Shown one piece after another: positions 53,701-64,000 of a stretch of 64,000 bases of DNA. How positions within the stretch are numbered: the stretch's first letter is position 1; the number at the start of each line of letters is the position of its first letter. The stretch comes from Hippophae tibetana. Its lineage: Eukaryota; Streptophyta; Magnoliopsida; Rosales; Elaeagnaceae. The notes below the pieces were generated by a model. It saw only the letters and a list, made by a program, of their open reading frames with translations. It did not search any database and was not told the DNA's origin. The DNA lies in NCBI GenBank assembly GCA_037013495.1, contig CM072810.1, forward strand, positions 53,182,843 through 53,246,842, in the 5' to 3' direction. The position numbers and the translations under genes were made by a program.

Positions 53701-54250
53701 AGGAAAGGTTACCCACAACAACGAACCCAGGGATGGTACTTACCTCGGTTGCATCATTCCGTCTCTTGTAAGCGAACTTCACCTCTAAGTTGTGCTTTTA
53801 TGGGATACAAATCAGAGATCATGTTTTGATACCAAACATAGGAAAATAGCTAATCCTTCCTTCCTAAAGCTTAAGCTTTCAATACGGGACGCTTGAGCTG
53901 TCACCCTTAATCCTCGTTCAAAGCTCACAACAAGTCAAGAGGATGTTACCCCCCCCGTGCACGACACAAGTCATTCTAAATGACACTTGGAAACACCATA
54001 GAAAGGTTACCCACAACAACGAACCCAGGGATGGTACTTACCTCGGTTGCATCATTCCGTCTCTTGTAAGTGAACTTCACCTCGAACTTGTGGTTTGATG
54101 GGACACAAATCGGAGATCATGTTTTGATACCAAACATAGGAAAATAGCTAATCCTTCCTTCCTAAAGCGTAAGCTTTCAATACGGGACGCTTGAACTGCC
54201 ACCCTTAATCCTCGTTCAAAGCTCACAAAAAGTCACGAGGATGTTACCCC
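50731..54250 (+). repeat. Rearranged higher-order region with 4- and 5-monomer duplications
   Basis: Two overlapping echoes are visible. About 52,280-52,975 repeats at 53,761-54,456 with a spacing of 1,482 bp (5 monomers): GGTTTGATGGG lies at 52,610 and 54,092, and GGTTAACC at 52,819 and 54,301. TTACCCGACA and the following monomers repeat at 51,874 and 53,058 (1,184 bp, 4 monomers). Private substitutions are more frequent around 53.1-53.6 kb, for example GAAATGTTACC, ACTTGCCTCGG, GATGTTTCCCCC and GCTTATCC. No non-satellite sequence is present. Confidence 0.75.
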
Positions 54251-56640
54251 CCGTGCACGACACAAGTCATTCTAAATGACACTTGGAAACAACATAGAAA
54301 GGTTAACCACAACAACGAACCCAGGGATGGTACTTACCTCGGTTGCATCATTCCGTCTCTTGTAAGCGAACTTCACGTCTAACTTGTTCTTTTATGGGAC
54401 ACAAATCGGAGATCATATTTTGATACCAAACATAGGAAAATAGTTAATCCTTCCTTCCTAAAGCTTAAGCTTTTCATGTGGGACGCTTGAACTGTCACCC
54501 TTAATCCTCGTTCAAAGATCACACCAAGTCACGAGGATGTTACCCGCCATGCACGACACAAGTCATTCTAAATGACACATGGACACAACATAGAAAGGTT
54601 ACCCACAACAACGAACCCAGGGATGGTACTTACCTCGGTTGCATCATTCCGTCTCTTGTAAGCGAACTTCACCTTGAACTTGTGCTTTTATGGGACACAA
54701 ACCTGAGATCATGTTTTGATACCAAACATAGGAAAATAGCTAATCCTTCCTTCCTAAAGCGTAAGCTTTCAATACGGGACGCTTGAACTGCCACCACTAA
54801 TCCTCGTTCAAAGCTCACAACAAGTCACGAGGCTGTTACCCCCCATGCACGACACAAGTCATTCTAAATGACACTTGGAAACAACATAGAAAGGTTACCC
54901 ACAACAACAAACCCCGGGATGGTACTTACCTCGGTTGCATCATTGCGTCTCTTGTAAGCGAACTTCACCTCTAACTTGTGCTTTTATGGGATACAAATCG
55001 GAGATCATGTTTTGATACCAAACATAGGAAAATAGCTAATCCTTCCTACCTAAAGCTTAAGCTTTCAATACAGGACGCTTGAACTGTCACCCTTAATCCT
55101 CGTTCAAAGCTCACAACAAGTCACGAGGATGTTACCCCCCCGTGCACGACACAAGTCATTCTAAATTACACTTGGAAACAACAAGGAAAGGTTACCCACA
55201 ACAACGAACCCAGGGATGGTACTTACCTCGGTTGCATCATTCCGTCTCTTGTAAGCGAACTTCACCTCAAACTTGTGCTTTTATGGGACACAAATCGGAG
55301 ATCATGTTTTGATACCAAACATAGGAAAATAGCTAATCCTTCCTTCCTAAAGCGTAAGCTTTCAATACGGGACGCTTGAACTGCCACCCTTAATCCTCGT
55401 TCAAAGCTCACAACAAGTCACGAGGATGTTACCCCCCCGTGCACGACACAAGTCATTCTAAATGACACTTGGAAACAACATAGAAAGGTTAACCACAACA
55501 ACGAACCCAGGGATGGTACTTACCTCGGTTGCATCATTCCGTCTCTTGTAAGCGAACTTCACGTCTAACTTGTTCTTTTATGGGACACAAATCGGAGATC
55601 ATATTTTGATACCAAACATAGGAAAATAGTTAATCCTTCCTTCCTAAAGCTTAAGCTTTTCATGTGGGACGCTTGAACTGTCACCCTTAATCCTCGTTCA
55701 AAGATCACACCAAGTCACGAGGATGTTACCCGCCATGCACGACACAAGTCATTCTAAATGACACATGGACACAACATAGAAAGGTTACCCACAACAACGA
55801 ACCCAGGGATGGTACTTACCTCGGTTGCATCATTCCGTCTCTTGTAAGCGAACTTCACCTTGAACTTGTGCTTTTATGGGACACAAACCTGAGATCATGT
55901 TTTGATACCAAACATTGGAAAATAGCTAATCCTTCCTTCCTAAAGCGTAAGCTTTCAATACGGGACGCTTGAACTGCCACCACTAATCCTCCTTCAAAGC
56001 TCACAACAAGTCACGAGGATGTTACCCCCCCGTGCACGACACAAGTCATTCTAAATGACACTTGGAAACAACATAGAAAGGTTACCCACAACAACAAACC
56101 CCGGGATGGTACTTACCTCGGTTGCATCATTGCGTCTCTTGTAAGCGAACTTCACCTCTAACTTGTGCTTTTATGGGATACAAATCGGAGATCATGTTTT
56201 GATACCAAACATAGGAAAATAGCTAATCCTTCCTTCCTAAAGCTTAAGCTTTCAATACAGGACGCTTGAACTGTCACCCTTAATCCTCGTTCAAAGCTCA
56301 CAACAAGTCACGAGGATGTTACCCCCCCGTGCACGACACAAGTCATTCTAAATTACACTTGGAAACAACAAGGAAAGGTTACCCACAACAACGAACCCAG
56401 GGATGGTACTTACCTCGGTTGCATCATTCCGTCTCTTGTAAGCGAACTTCACCTCGAACTTGTGCTTTTATGGGACACAAATCGGAGATCATGTTTTGAT
56501 ACCAAACATAGGAAAATAGCTAATCCTTCCTTCCTAAAGCGTAAGCTTTCAATACGGGACGCTTGAATTGCCACCCTTAATCCTCGTTCAAAGCTCACAA
56601 CAAGTCACGAGGATGTTACCCCCCCGTGCACGACACAAGT
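54251..56640 (+). repeat. 4-monomer duplication (~1,186 bp), two copies
   Basis: Copy 1 is about 54,251-55,436 and copy 2 about 55,437-56,640. Matching tags are GGTTAACCAC (54,301 and 55,487), CTTTTCATGTGGG (near 54,471 and 55,657), CATTGCGTCTC (near 54,940 and 56,127) and the unusual CTAAATTACAC form (55,161 and 56,348). Differences include ATTGGAAAAT for ATAGGAAAAT (near 55,914) and TCCTCCTTC for TCCTCGTTC (near 55,987) in copy 2. The copies part near 56,640, where copy 2 continues with CAACAAAG. Confidence 0.8.
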
Positions 56641-59481
56641 CATTCTAAATGACACTTGGAAACAACAAAGAAAGGTTACCCACAACAACGAACCCAGGGA
56701 TGGTACTTACCTCGGTTGCATCATTCCGTCTCTTGTAAGCGAACTTCACCTCGAACTTGTGCTTTTATGGGATACAAATTCGGAGATCATGTTTTGATAA
56801 CAAATATAGGAAAAATAGCTAATCCTTACTTCCTAAAGCTTAAGCTTCCCATACGGGACACTTGAACTGTCACCCTTAATCCTCGTTCAAATATCACAAC
56901 AAGTCACGAGGTTGTTACCCCCCGTGCACGACACAAGTATTTCTAAATGACACTTGGAAATAACATAGAAAGGTTACCCACAACAACGAACCCAGGGATG
57001 GTACTTACCTCTGTTGCATCATTCCGTCTCTTGTAAGCGAACTTCACCTCTAACTTGTGCTTTTATGGGACACAAATCGGAGATCATATTTTGATACCAA
57101 ACATAGGAAAATAGTTAATCCTTCCTTCCTAAAGCTTAAGCTTTCCATGCGGGACGCTTGAACTGTCACACTTAATCCTCGTTCAAAGATCACACCAAGT
57201 CACGAGGATGTTACCCCCCATGCACGACACAAGTCATTCTAAATGACACATGGAAACAACATAGAAAGGTTACCCACAACAACGAACCCAGGGATGGTAC
57301 TTACCTCGGTTGCATCATTCCGTCTCTTGTAAACGAACTTCACCTCGAACTTGTACTTTTATGGGACACAAACCGGAGATCATGTTTTGATACCAAACAT
57401 AGGAAACTAGCTAATCCTTCATTCCTAAAGCGTAAGCTTTCAATACGGGACGCTTGAACTGCCACCCTTAATCCTCGTTCAAAGCTCACAACAAGTCATG
57501 AGGATGTTACCCCCCCGTGCACGACACAAGTCATTCTAAATGACATTTGGAAACAACATAGAAAGGTTACCCACAACAACGAACCCAGGGATGGTACTTA
57601 CCTCGGTTGCATCATTCCGTCTCTTGTAAGCGAACTTGACCTCGAACTTGTGCTTTTATGGGATACAAATTCGGAGATCATGTTTTGATAACAAATATAA
57701 AAAAAAATAGCTAATCCTTACTTCCTAAAGCTTAAGCTTCCCATACGGGACACTTGAACTGTCACCCTTAATCCTCGTTCAAAGATCACAACAAGTCACG
57801 ACGCTGGTACCCCCCGTGCACGACACAAGTCATTCTAAATGACACTTGGAAAGAACAAGGAAAGGTTACCCACAACAACGAACCCAGGGATGGTACATAC
57901 CTCGGTTGCATCATTCCGTCTCTTGTAAGCGAACTTCACGTCGAACTTGTTCTTTTATGGGACACAAATCGGAGATCATATTTCGATACCAAACATAGGA
58001 AAATAGTTAATCCTTCCTTCCTAAAGCTTAAGCTTTCAATACGGGACGCTTGAGCCGTAACCCTTAATCCTCGTTCAAAGCTCACAACAAGTCACGAGGA
58101 TGTTACCCCCCCGTGCACGATACAAGTCATTCTAAATGACACTTGGAAACAACATAGAAAGGTTACCCACAACAACGAACCCAGGGATGGTACTTACCTC
58201 GGTTGCATCATTCCGTCTCTTGTAAGTGAACTTCACCTCGAACTTGTGCTTTTAGGGGACACAAATCGGAGATCATGTTTTGATAACAAACATAGGAAAA
58301 TAGCTAATCCTTCCTTCCTAAAGCGTAAGCTTTCAATACGGGACGCTTGAACTGCCACCCTTAATCCTCGTTCAAAGCTCACAACAAGTCACGAGGATGT
58401 TACCCCCCCCCCCCCCCCCCGTGCACGACCCAAGTCATTCTAAATGACACTTGGAAACAACAAAGAAAGGTTACCCACAACAACGAACCCAGGGATGGTA
58501 CTTACCTCGGTTGCATCATTCCGTCTCTTGTAAGCGAACTTCACCTCTAAGTTGTGCTTTTATGGGATACAAATCGGAGATCATGTTTTGATACCAAACA
58601 TAGGAAAATAGCTAATCCTTCCTTCCTAAAGCTTAAGCTTTCAATACGGGACGCTTGAACTGTCACCCTTAATCCTCGTTCAAAGCTCACAACAAGTCAC
58701 GAGGATGTTACCCCCCCGTACACGACACAAGTCATTCTAAATGACACTTGGAAACAACAAGGAAAGGTTACCCACAACAACGAACCCAGGGAAGGTATTA
58801 CCTCGGTTGCATCATTCCGTCTCTTGTAAGCGAACTTCACCTCTAAGTTGTGCTTTTATGGGATACAAAGCGGAGATCATATTTTGATACCAAACATAGG
58901 AAAATAGTTAATCCTTCCTTCCTAAAGCTTAAGCTTTCTATGCGGGACGCTTGAACTGTCACACTGAATCCTCGTTCAAAGATCACACCAAGTCACGAGT
59001 ATGTTACCCCCCATGCACGACACAAGTCATTCTAAATGACACATGGAAACAACATAGAAAGGTTACCCACAACAACGAACCCAGGGATGGTACTTACCTC
59101 GGTTGCATCATTCCGTCTCTTGTAAACGAACTTCACCTCGAACTTGTGCTTTTATGGGACACAAACCTGAGATCATGTTTTGATACCAAACATAGGAAAA
59201 TAGCTAATCCTTCCTTCCTAAAGCGTAAGCTTTCAATACGGGACGCTTGAACTGCCACCCTTAATCCTCGTTCAAAGCTCACAACAAGTCACGAGGATGT
59301 TACCCCCCCGTGCACGACACGAGTCATTCTAAATGGCAATTGGAAACAACAAAGAAAGGTTACCCACAACAACGAACCCAGGGATGGTACTTACCTCGGT
59401 TGCATCATTCCGTCTCTTGTAAGCGAACTTCACCTCGAACTTGTGCTTTTATGGGATACAAATTCGGAGATCATGTTTTGA
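56500..59481 (+). repeat. 10-monomer higher-order unit, copy 1 (~2,982 bp)
   Basis: Tags in this copy recur about 2,982 bp on: GCTTGAATTGCC (GAATTG at 56,566 and 59,548), AAGTATTTCTAAATG (near 56,937 and 59,919), CCTCTGTTGC, CTTCATTCC, the 9-A run in AAATATAAAAAAAAATAG (near 57,695 and 60,677; 9 A in copy 2, with copy 1 the same or one shorter), CGACGCTGGTACC (near 57,800 and 60,782), and the long C-run (58,403 and 61,385). Internal indels change the offset to 2,980 after the C-run and to 2,981 after a missing base near 58,795 (GAAGGTATTACC here, GAAGGTACTTACC in copy 2). The left edge is near 56,500. Confidence 0.88.
58403..58420 (+). repeat. Expanded poly-C run, 18 bases
   Basis: This is the longest C-run in the window, at the same monomer position as the usual 5-7 base run. 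It is followed by GTGCACGACCC, where the common form is GTGCACGACAC. The run and the GACCC change are both shared with 61,385-61,400, so the expansion predates the 10-mer duplication. Confidence 0.92.
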
Positions 59482-62450
59482 TACCAAACATAGGAAAATA
59501 GCTAATCCTTCCTTCCTAAAGCGTAAGCTTTCAATACGGGACGCTTGAATTGCCACCCTTAATCCTCGTTCAAAGCTCACAACAAGTCACGAGGATGTTA
59601 CCCCCCCGTGCACGACACAAGTCATTCTAAATGACACTTGGAAACAACAAAGAAAGGTTACCCACAACAACGAACCCAGGGATGGTACTTACCTCGGTTG
59701 CATCATTCCGTCTCTTGTAAGCGAACTTCACCTCGAACTTGTGCTTTTATGGGATACAAATTCGGAGATCATGTTTTGATAACAAATATAGGAAAAATAG
59801 CTAATCCTTACTTCCTAAAGCTTAAGCTTCCCATACGGGACACTTGAACTGTCACCCTTAATCCTCGTTCAAATATCACAACAAGTCACGAGGTTGTTAC
59901 CCCCCGTGCACGACACAAGTATTTCTAAATGACACTTGGAAATAACATAGAAAGGTTACCCACAACAACGAACCCAGGGATGGTACTTACCTCTGTTGCA
60001 TCATTCCGTCTCTTGTAAGCGAACTTCACCTCTAACTTGTGCTTTTATGGGACACAAATCGGAGATCATATTTTGATACCAAACATAGGAAAATAGTTAA
60101 TCCTTCCTTCCTAAAGCTTAAGCTTTCCATGCGGGACGCTTGAACTGTCACACTTAATCCTCGTTCAAAGATCACACCAAGTCACGAGGATGTTACCCCC
60201 CATGCACGACACAAGTCATTCTAAATGACACATGGAAACAACATAGAAAGGTTACCCACAACAACGAACCCAGGGATGGTACTTACCTCGGTTGCATCAT
60301 TCCGTCTCTTGTAAACGAACTTCACCTCGAACTTGTGCTTTTATGGGACACAAACCGGAGATCATGTTTTGATACCAAACATAGGAAACTAGCTAATCCT
60401 TCATTCCTAAAGCGTAAGCTTTCAATACGGGACGCTTGAACTGCCACCCTTAATCCTCGTTCAAAGCTCACAACAAGTCACGAGGATGTTACCCCCCCGT
60501 GCACGACACAAGTCATTCTAAATGACATTTGGAAACAACATAGAAAGGTTACCCACAACAACGAACCCAGGGATGGTACTTACCTCGGTTGCATCATTCC
60601 GTCTCTTGTAAGCGAACTTGACCTCGAACTTGTGCTTTTATGGGATACAAATTCGGAGATCATGTTTTGATAACAAATATAAAAAAAAATAGCTAATCCT
60701 TACTTCCTAAAGCTTAAGCTTCCCATACGGGACACTTGAACTGTCACCCTTAATCCTCGTTCAAAGATCACAACAAGTCACGACGCTGGTACCCCCCGTG
60801 CACGACACAAGTCATTCTAAATGACACTTGGAAAGAACAAGGAAAGGTTACCCACAACAACGAACCCAGGGATGGTACATACCTCGGTTGCATCATTCCG
60901 TCTCTTGTAAGCGAACTTCACGTCGAACTTGTTCTTTTATGGGACACAAATCGGAGATCATATTTCGATACCAAACATAGGAAAATAGTTAATCCTTCCT
61001 TCCTAAAGCTTAAGCTTTCAATACGGGACGCTTGAGCCGTAACCCTTAATCCTCGTTCAAAGCTCACAACAAGTCACGAGGATGTTACCCCCCCGTGCAC
61101 GACACAAGTCATTCTAAATGACACTTGGAAACAACATAGAAAGGTTACCCACAACAACGAACCCAGGGATGGTACTTACCTCGGTTGCATCATTCCGTCT
61201 CTTGTAAGTGAACTTCACCTCGAACTTGTGCTTTTAGGGGACACAAATCGGAGATCATGTTTTGATAACAAACATAGGAAAATAGCTAATCCTTCCTTCC
61301 TAAAGCGTAAGCTTTCAATACGGGACGCTTGAACTGCCACCCTTAATCCTCGTTCAAAGCTCACAACAAGTCACGAGGATGTTACCCCCCCCCCCCCCCC
61401 GTGCACGACCCAAGTCATTCTAAATGACACTTGGAAACAACAAAGAAAGGTTACCCACAACAACGAACCCAGGGATGGTACTTACCTCGGTTGCATCATT
61501 CCGTCTCTTGTAAGCGAACTTCACCTCTAAGTTGTGCTTTTATGGGATACAAATCGGAGATCATGTTTTGATACCAAACATAGGAAAATAGCTAATCCTT
61601 CCTTCCTAAAGCTTAAGCTTTCAATACGGGACGCTTGAACTGTCACCCTTAATCCTCGTTCAAAGCTCACAACAAGTCACGAGGATGTTACCCCCCCGTA
61701 CACGACACAAGTCATTCTAAATGACACTTGGAAACAACAAGGAAAGGTTACCCACAACAACGAACCCAGGGAAGGTACTTACCTCGGTTGCATCATTCCG
61801 TCTCTTGTAAGCGAACTTCACCTCTAAGTTGTGCTTTTATGGGATACAAAGCGGAGATCATATTTTGATACCAAACATAGGAAAATAGTTAATCCTTCCT
61901 TCCTAAAGCTTAAGCTTTCCATGCGGGACGCTTGAACTGTCACACTGAATCCTCGTTCAAAGATCACACCAAGTCACGAGTATGTTACCCCCCATGCACG
62001 ACACAAGTCATTCTAAATGACACTTGGAAACAACATAGAAAGGTTACCCACAACAACGAACCCAGGGATGGTACTTACCTCGGTTGCATCATTCCGTCTC
62101 TTGTAAACGAACTTCACCTCGAACTTGTGCTTTTATGGGACACAAACCTGAGATCATGTTTTGATACCAAACATAGGAAAATAGCTAATCCTTCCTTCCT
62201 AAAGCGTAAGCTTTCAATACGGGACGCTTGAACTGCCACCCTTAATCCTCGTTCAAAGCTCACAACAAGTCACGAGGATGTTACCCCCCCGTGCACGACA
62301 CGAGTCATTCTAAATGACAATTGGAAACAACAAAGAAAGGTTACCCACAACAACGAACCCAGGGATGGTACTTACCTCGGTTGCATCATTCCGTCTCTTG
62401 TAAGCGAACTTCACCTCTAAGTTGTGCTTTTATGAGATACAAAGCGGAGA
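59482..62450 (+). repeat. 10-monomer higher-order unit, copy 2
   Basis: This is the tandem partner of 56,500-59,481. The expanded C-run is 16 bases here against 18 in copy 1. Other differences are few: CGTGCACGATAC near 58,117 is CGTGCACGACAC here, CTTGTACTTTT near 57,351 is CTTGTGCTTTT, and GTCATGAGG near 57,496 is GTCACGAGG. Near its right end it overlaps the 593-bp dimer duplication that follows, so the later event used part of this copy as its template. Confidence 0.87.
61385..61400 (+). repeat. Expanded poly-C run, 16 bases
   Basis: This is the partner of the 18-base run one 10-mer unit upstream. The two-base difference shows slippage after duplication, or a sequencing or consensus error, since long homopolymers are a known weak point of some long-read methods. 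Confidence 0.92.
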
Positions 62451-63600
62451 TCATATTTTGATACCAAACATAGGAAAATAGTTAATCCTTCCTTCCTAAA
62501 GCTTAAGCTTTCCATGCGGGACGCTTGAACTGTCACACTGAATCCTCGTTCAAAGATCACACCAAGTCACGAGTATGTTACCCCCCATGCACGACACAAG
62601 TCATTCTAAATGACACATGGAAACAACATAGAAAGGTTACCCACAACAACGAACCCAGGGATGGTACTTACCTCGGTTGCATCATTCCGTCTCTTGTAAA
62701 CGAACTTCACCTCGAACTTGTGCTTTTATGGGACACAAACCTGAGATCATGTTTTGATACCAAACATAGGAAAATAGCTAATCCTTCCTTCCTAAAGCGT
62801 AAGCTTTCAATACGGGACGCTTGAACTGCCACCCTTAATCCTCGTTCAAAGCTCACAACAAGTCACGAGGATGTTACCCCCCCGTGCACGACACGAGTCA
62901 TTCTAAATGACAATTGGAAACAACAAAGAAAGGTTACCCACAACAACGAACCCAGGGATGGTACTTACCTCGGTTGCATCATTCCGTCTCTTGTAAGCGA
63001 ACTTCACCTCGAACTTGTGCTTTTATCGGATACAAATTCGGAGATCATGTTTTGATAACAAATATAGGAAAAATAGCTAATCCTTACTTCCTAAAGCTTA
63101 AGCTTCCCATATGGGACACTTGAACTGTCACCCTTAATCCTCGTTCAAAGATCACAACAAGTCACGTGGCTGTTACCCCCCCGTCCACGACACAAGTCAT
63201 TCTAAATGACCCTTGGAAACAACAAGGAAAGGTTACCCACAACAACGAACCCAGGGATGGTACTTACCTCGGTTGCATCATTCCGTCTCTTGTAAGCGAA
63301 CTTCACCTCTAAGTTGTGCTTTTATGAGATACAAAGCGGAGATCATATTTTGATACCAAACATAGGAAAATAGTTAATCCTTCCTTCCTAAAGCTTAAGC
63401 TTTCCATGCGGGACGCTTGAACTGTCACACTGAATCCTCGTTCAAAGATCACACCAAGTCACGAGTATGTTACCCCCCATGCACGACACAAGTCATTCTA
63501 AATGACACATGGAAACAACATAGAAAGGTTACCCACAACAACGAACCCAGGGATGGTACTTACCTCGGTTGCATCATTCCGTCTCTTGTAAGCGAACTTC
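61785..63600 (+). repeat. 2-monomer duplication (593 bp) plus a partial third copy
   Basis: About 61,785-62,377 is followed by 62,378 to about 63,000, and a related piece starts again near 63,270 (892 bp on, one extra monomer between). All three carry GATACAAAGCGGAG, GTCACACTGAATCC and CACGAGTATGTTACC. These start at 61,932, 62,525 and 63,417 when counted from the TTG of CTTGAACTGTCAC. Copies 2 and 3 share TTTTATGAGATAC where the first reads TTTTATGGGATAC, so copy 3 derives from copy 2. Confidence 0.82.
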
Positions 63601-64000
63601 ACCTCTAAGTTGTGCTTTTATGGGACACAAACCTGAGATCATGTTTTGATACCAAACATAGGAAAATAGCTAATCCTTCCTTCCTAAAGCGTAAGCTTTC
63701 AATACGGGACGCTTGAACTGCCACCCTTAATCCTCGTTCAAAGCTCACAACAAGTCACGAGGATGTTACCCCCCCGTACACGACACAAGTCATTCTAAAT
63801 GACACTTGGAAACAACAAAGAAAGGTTACCCATAACAACGAACCCAGGGATGGTACTTATCTCGGTTTCATCATTCCGTCTCTTGTAAGCGAACTTCACC
63901 TCTAAGTTGTGCTTTTATGGGATACAAATCAGAGATCATGTTTTGATACCAAACATAGGAAAATAGCTAATCCTTCCTTCCTAAAGCGTAAGCTTTCAAT
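63601..64000 (+). repeat. Satellite monomers at the right window edge
   Basis: This is about one and a third ordinary monomers ending mid-unit at CTTTCAAT. One carries the CCCATAACAACG and CTTATCTCGGTTTCATC forms found also in the 21-mer. Nothing else is present, and the array clearly continues beyond the window. Confidence 0.9.

Larger units (their letters stand above)
1..64000 (+). repeat. Satellite DNA array, ~297-bp monomer, ~215 head-to-tail copies
   Basis: The window is a single tandem array. The landmark GGGATGG recurs at 31, 328, 626, 923 and so on to 63,847. Local spacings are 296-298 bp, and the mean is about 296.8 bp over about 215 intervals. All copies lie in the same orientation; I saw no inverted monomer and no inserted foreign sequence. 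Copies differ by scattered substitutions, one-base indels and a variable C-run. Several larger periods (3, 4, 7, 10 and 21 monomers) are superimposed. Arrays like this are typical of eukaryotic centromeric, pericentromeric or subtelomeric heterochromatin. Which of these applies, and in which species, cannot be told from the sequence alone. I do not recognise the family. The plus-strand label is only the reading direction used here. Confidence 0.98.

Noticed and set aside
58951-59250. Recurring open frames of 63-99 codons, once per monomer in many copies (for example 30,870-31,079, 58,951-59,250, 61,932-62,231), as a repeated small protein family
   Set aside because: Nearly all begin at TTG or GTG, the frames are opened or closed by single-base indels between monomers, several read one shared monomer segment in different frames, and the products resemble no family I know. 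They recur because the monomer recurs.
1-64000. CRISPR array
   Set aside because: The repeat is about 297 bp with no unique spacers. All sequence between any two landmarks is itself repeated.
1-64000. rDNA intergenic spacer or 5S rRNA cluster
   Set aside because: No stretch reads as 5S, 18S, 5.8S or 28S rRNA, and the array has no unit-sized gene between spacers.
1-64000. Transposable element insertion or LTR remnants inside the array
   Set aside because: Landmark spacing stays at multiples of about 297 bp throughout. No stretch of extra length, terminal repeats or target-site duplication was seen.
1-64000. Inverted segments or a strand switch in the array
   Set aside because: GGGATGG...TACCTCGG and the C-run appear only on the plus strand at every place I checked. 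The reverse-complement forms were not seen in phase.
1-64000. Promoters, terminators or a bacterial origin with iterons
   Set aside because: Repeats of this length and number with no gene in 64 kb do not fit bacterial iterons. TATA-like or stem-loop matches recur simply with the monomer and have no gene to serve.

Overview
The whole 64 kb window is one uninterrupted array of a satellite DNA. The monomer is about 297 bp, every copy points the same way, and I count about 215 copies. A landmark, GGGATGG, first occurs at position 31 and last at 63,847, which gives a mean spacing of about 296.8 bp over about 215 intervals. One monomer counted by hand (328-625) is about 42% GC. I find no gene, rRNA, tRNA, transposable element, CRISPR array, telomere tract or other unique sequence. 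Every stretch I read can be placed on the monomer. Both ends of the window cut through the array, so its true length is unknown.

This architecture points to a eukaryotic nuclear genome, at a centromeric, pericentromeric, subtelomeric or interstitial heterochromatin block, read from a long-read assembly. I do not recognise the satellite family and cannot name the species. The monomer length and the frequent CG-to-TG/CA differences between copies would suit a plant or another genome with CpG methylation, but that is inference.

The interest lies in nested higher-order structure rather than genes. Groups of monomers with shared diagnostic variants recur at fixed larger periods. (1) 0.3-9.6 kb: two tandem 4-mers (1,189 bp) lie inside a longer block that is repeated 4,450 bp downstream, with one monomer lost in the second copy. 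(2) 9.9-11.3 kb: an 888-bp 3-mer duplication. (3) 11.3-21.0 kb: an older-looking mosaic of more divergent monomers with short 3-, 4- and 8-monomer echoes. (4) 21.0-25.8 kb: a 7-mer of 2,082 bp, repeated 2.3 times with no difference at the sites I compared. (5) 25.5-33.6 kb: a block repeated at an offset of 5,636 bp. (6) 32.9-45.4 kb: a tandem pair of 21-mers (6,222 bp each) with only a handful of substitutions. (7) 45.5-56.6 kb: rearranged derivatives with 4- and 5-monomer duplications. (8) 56.5-62.4 kb: a 10-mer of about 2,982 bp in two copies, followed by a 2-mer duplication to 63.0 kb.

Within the monomer, recurring small structures are a 14-bp perfect palindrome with two HindIII sites, three further dyads, and a C-run of usually 5-7 bases that has expanded to 15, 18 and 16 bases at three places. 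The short reading frames that recur once per monomer mostly lack ATG, differ by frameshifts between copies and match nothing I recognise. I read them as by-products of the repeat.
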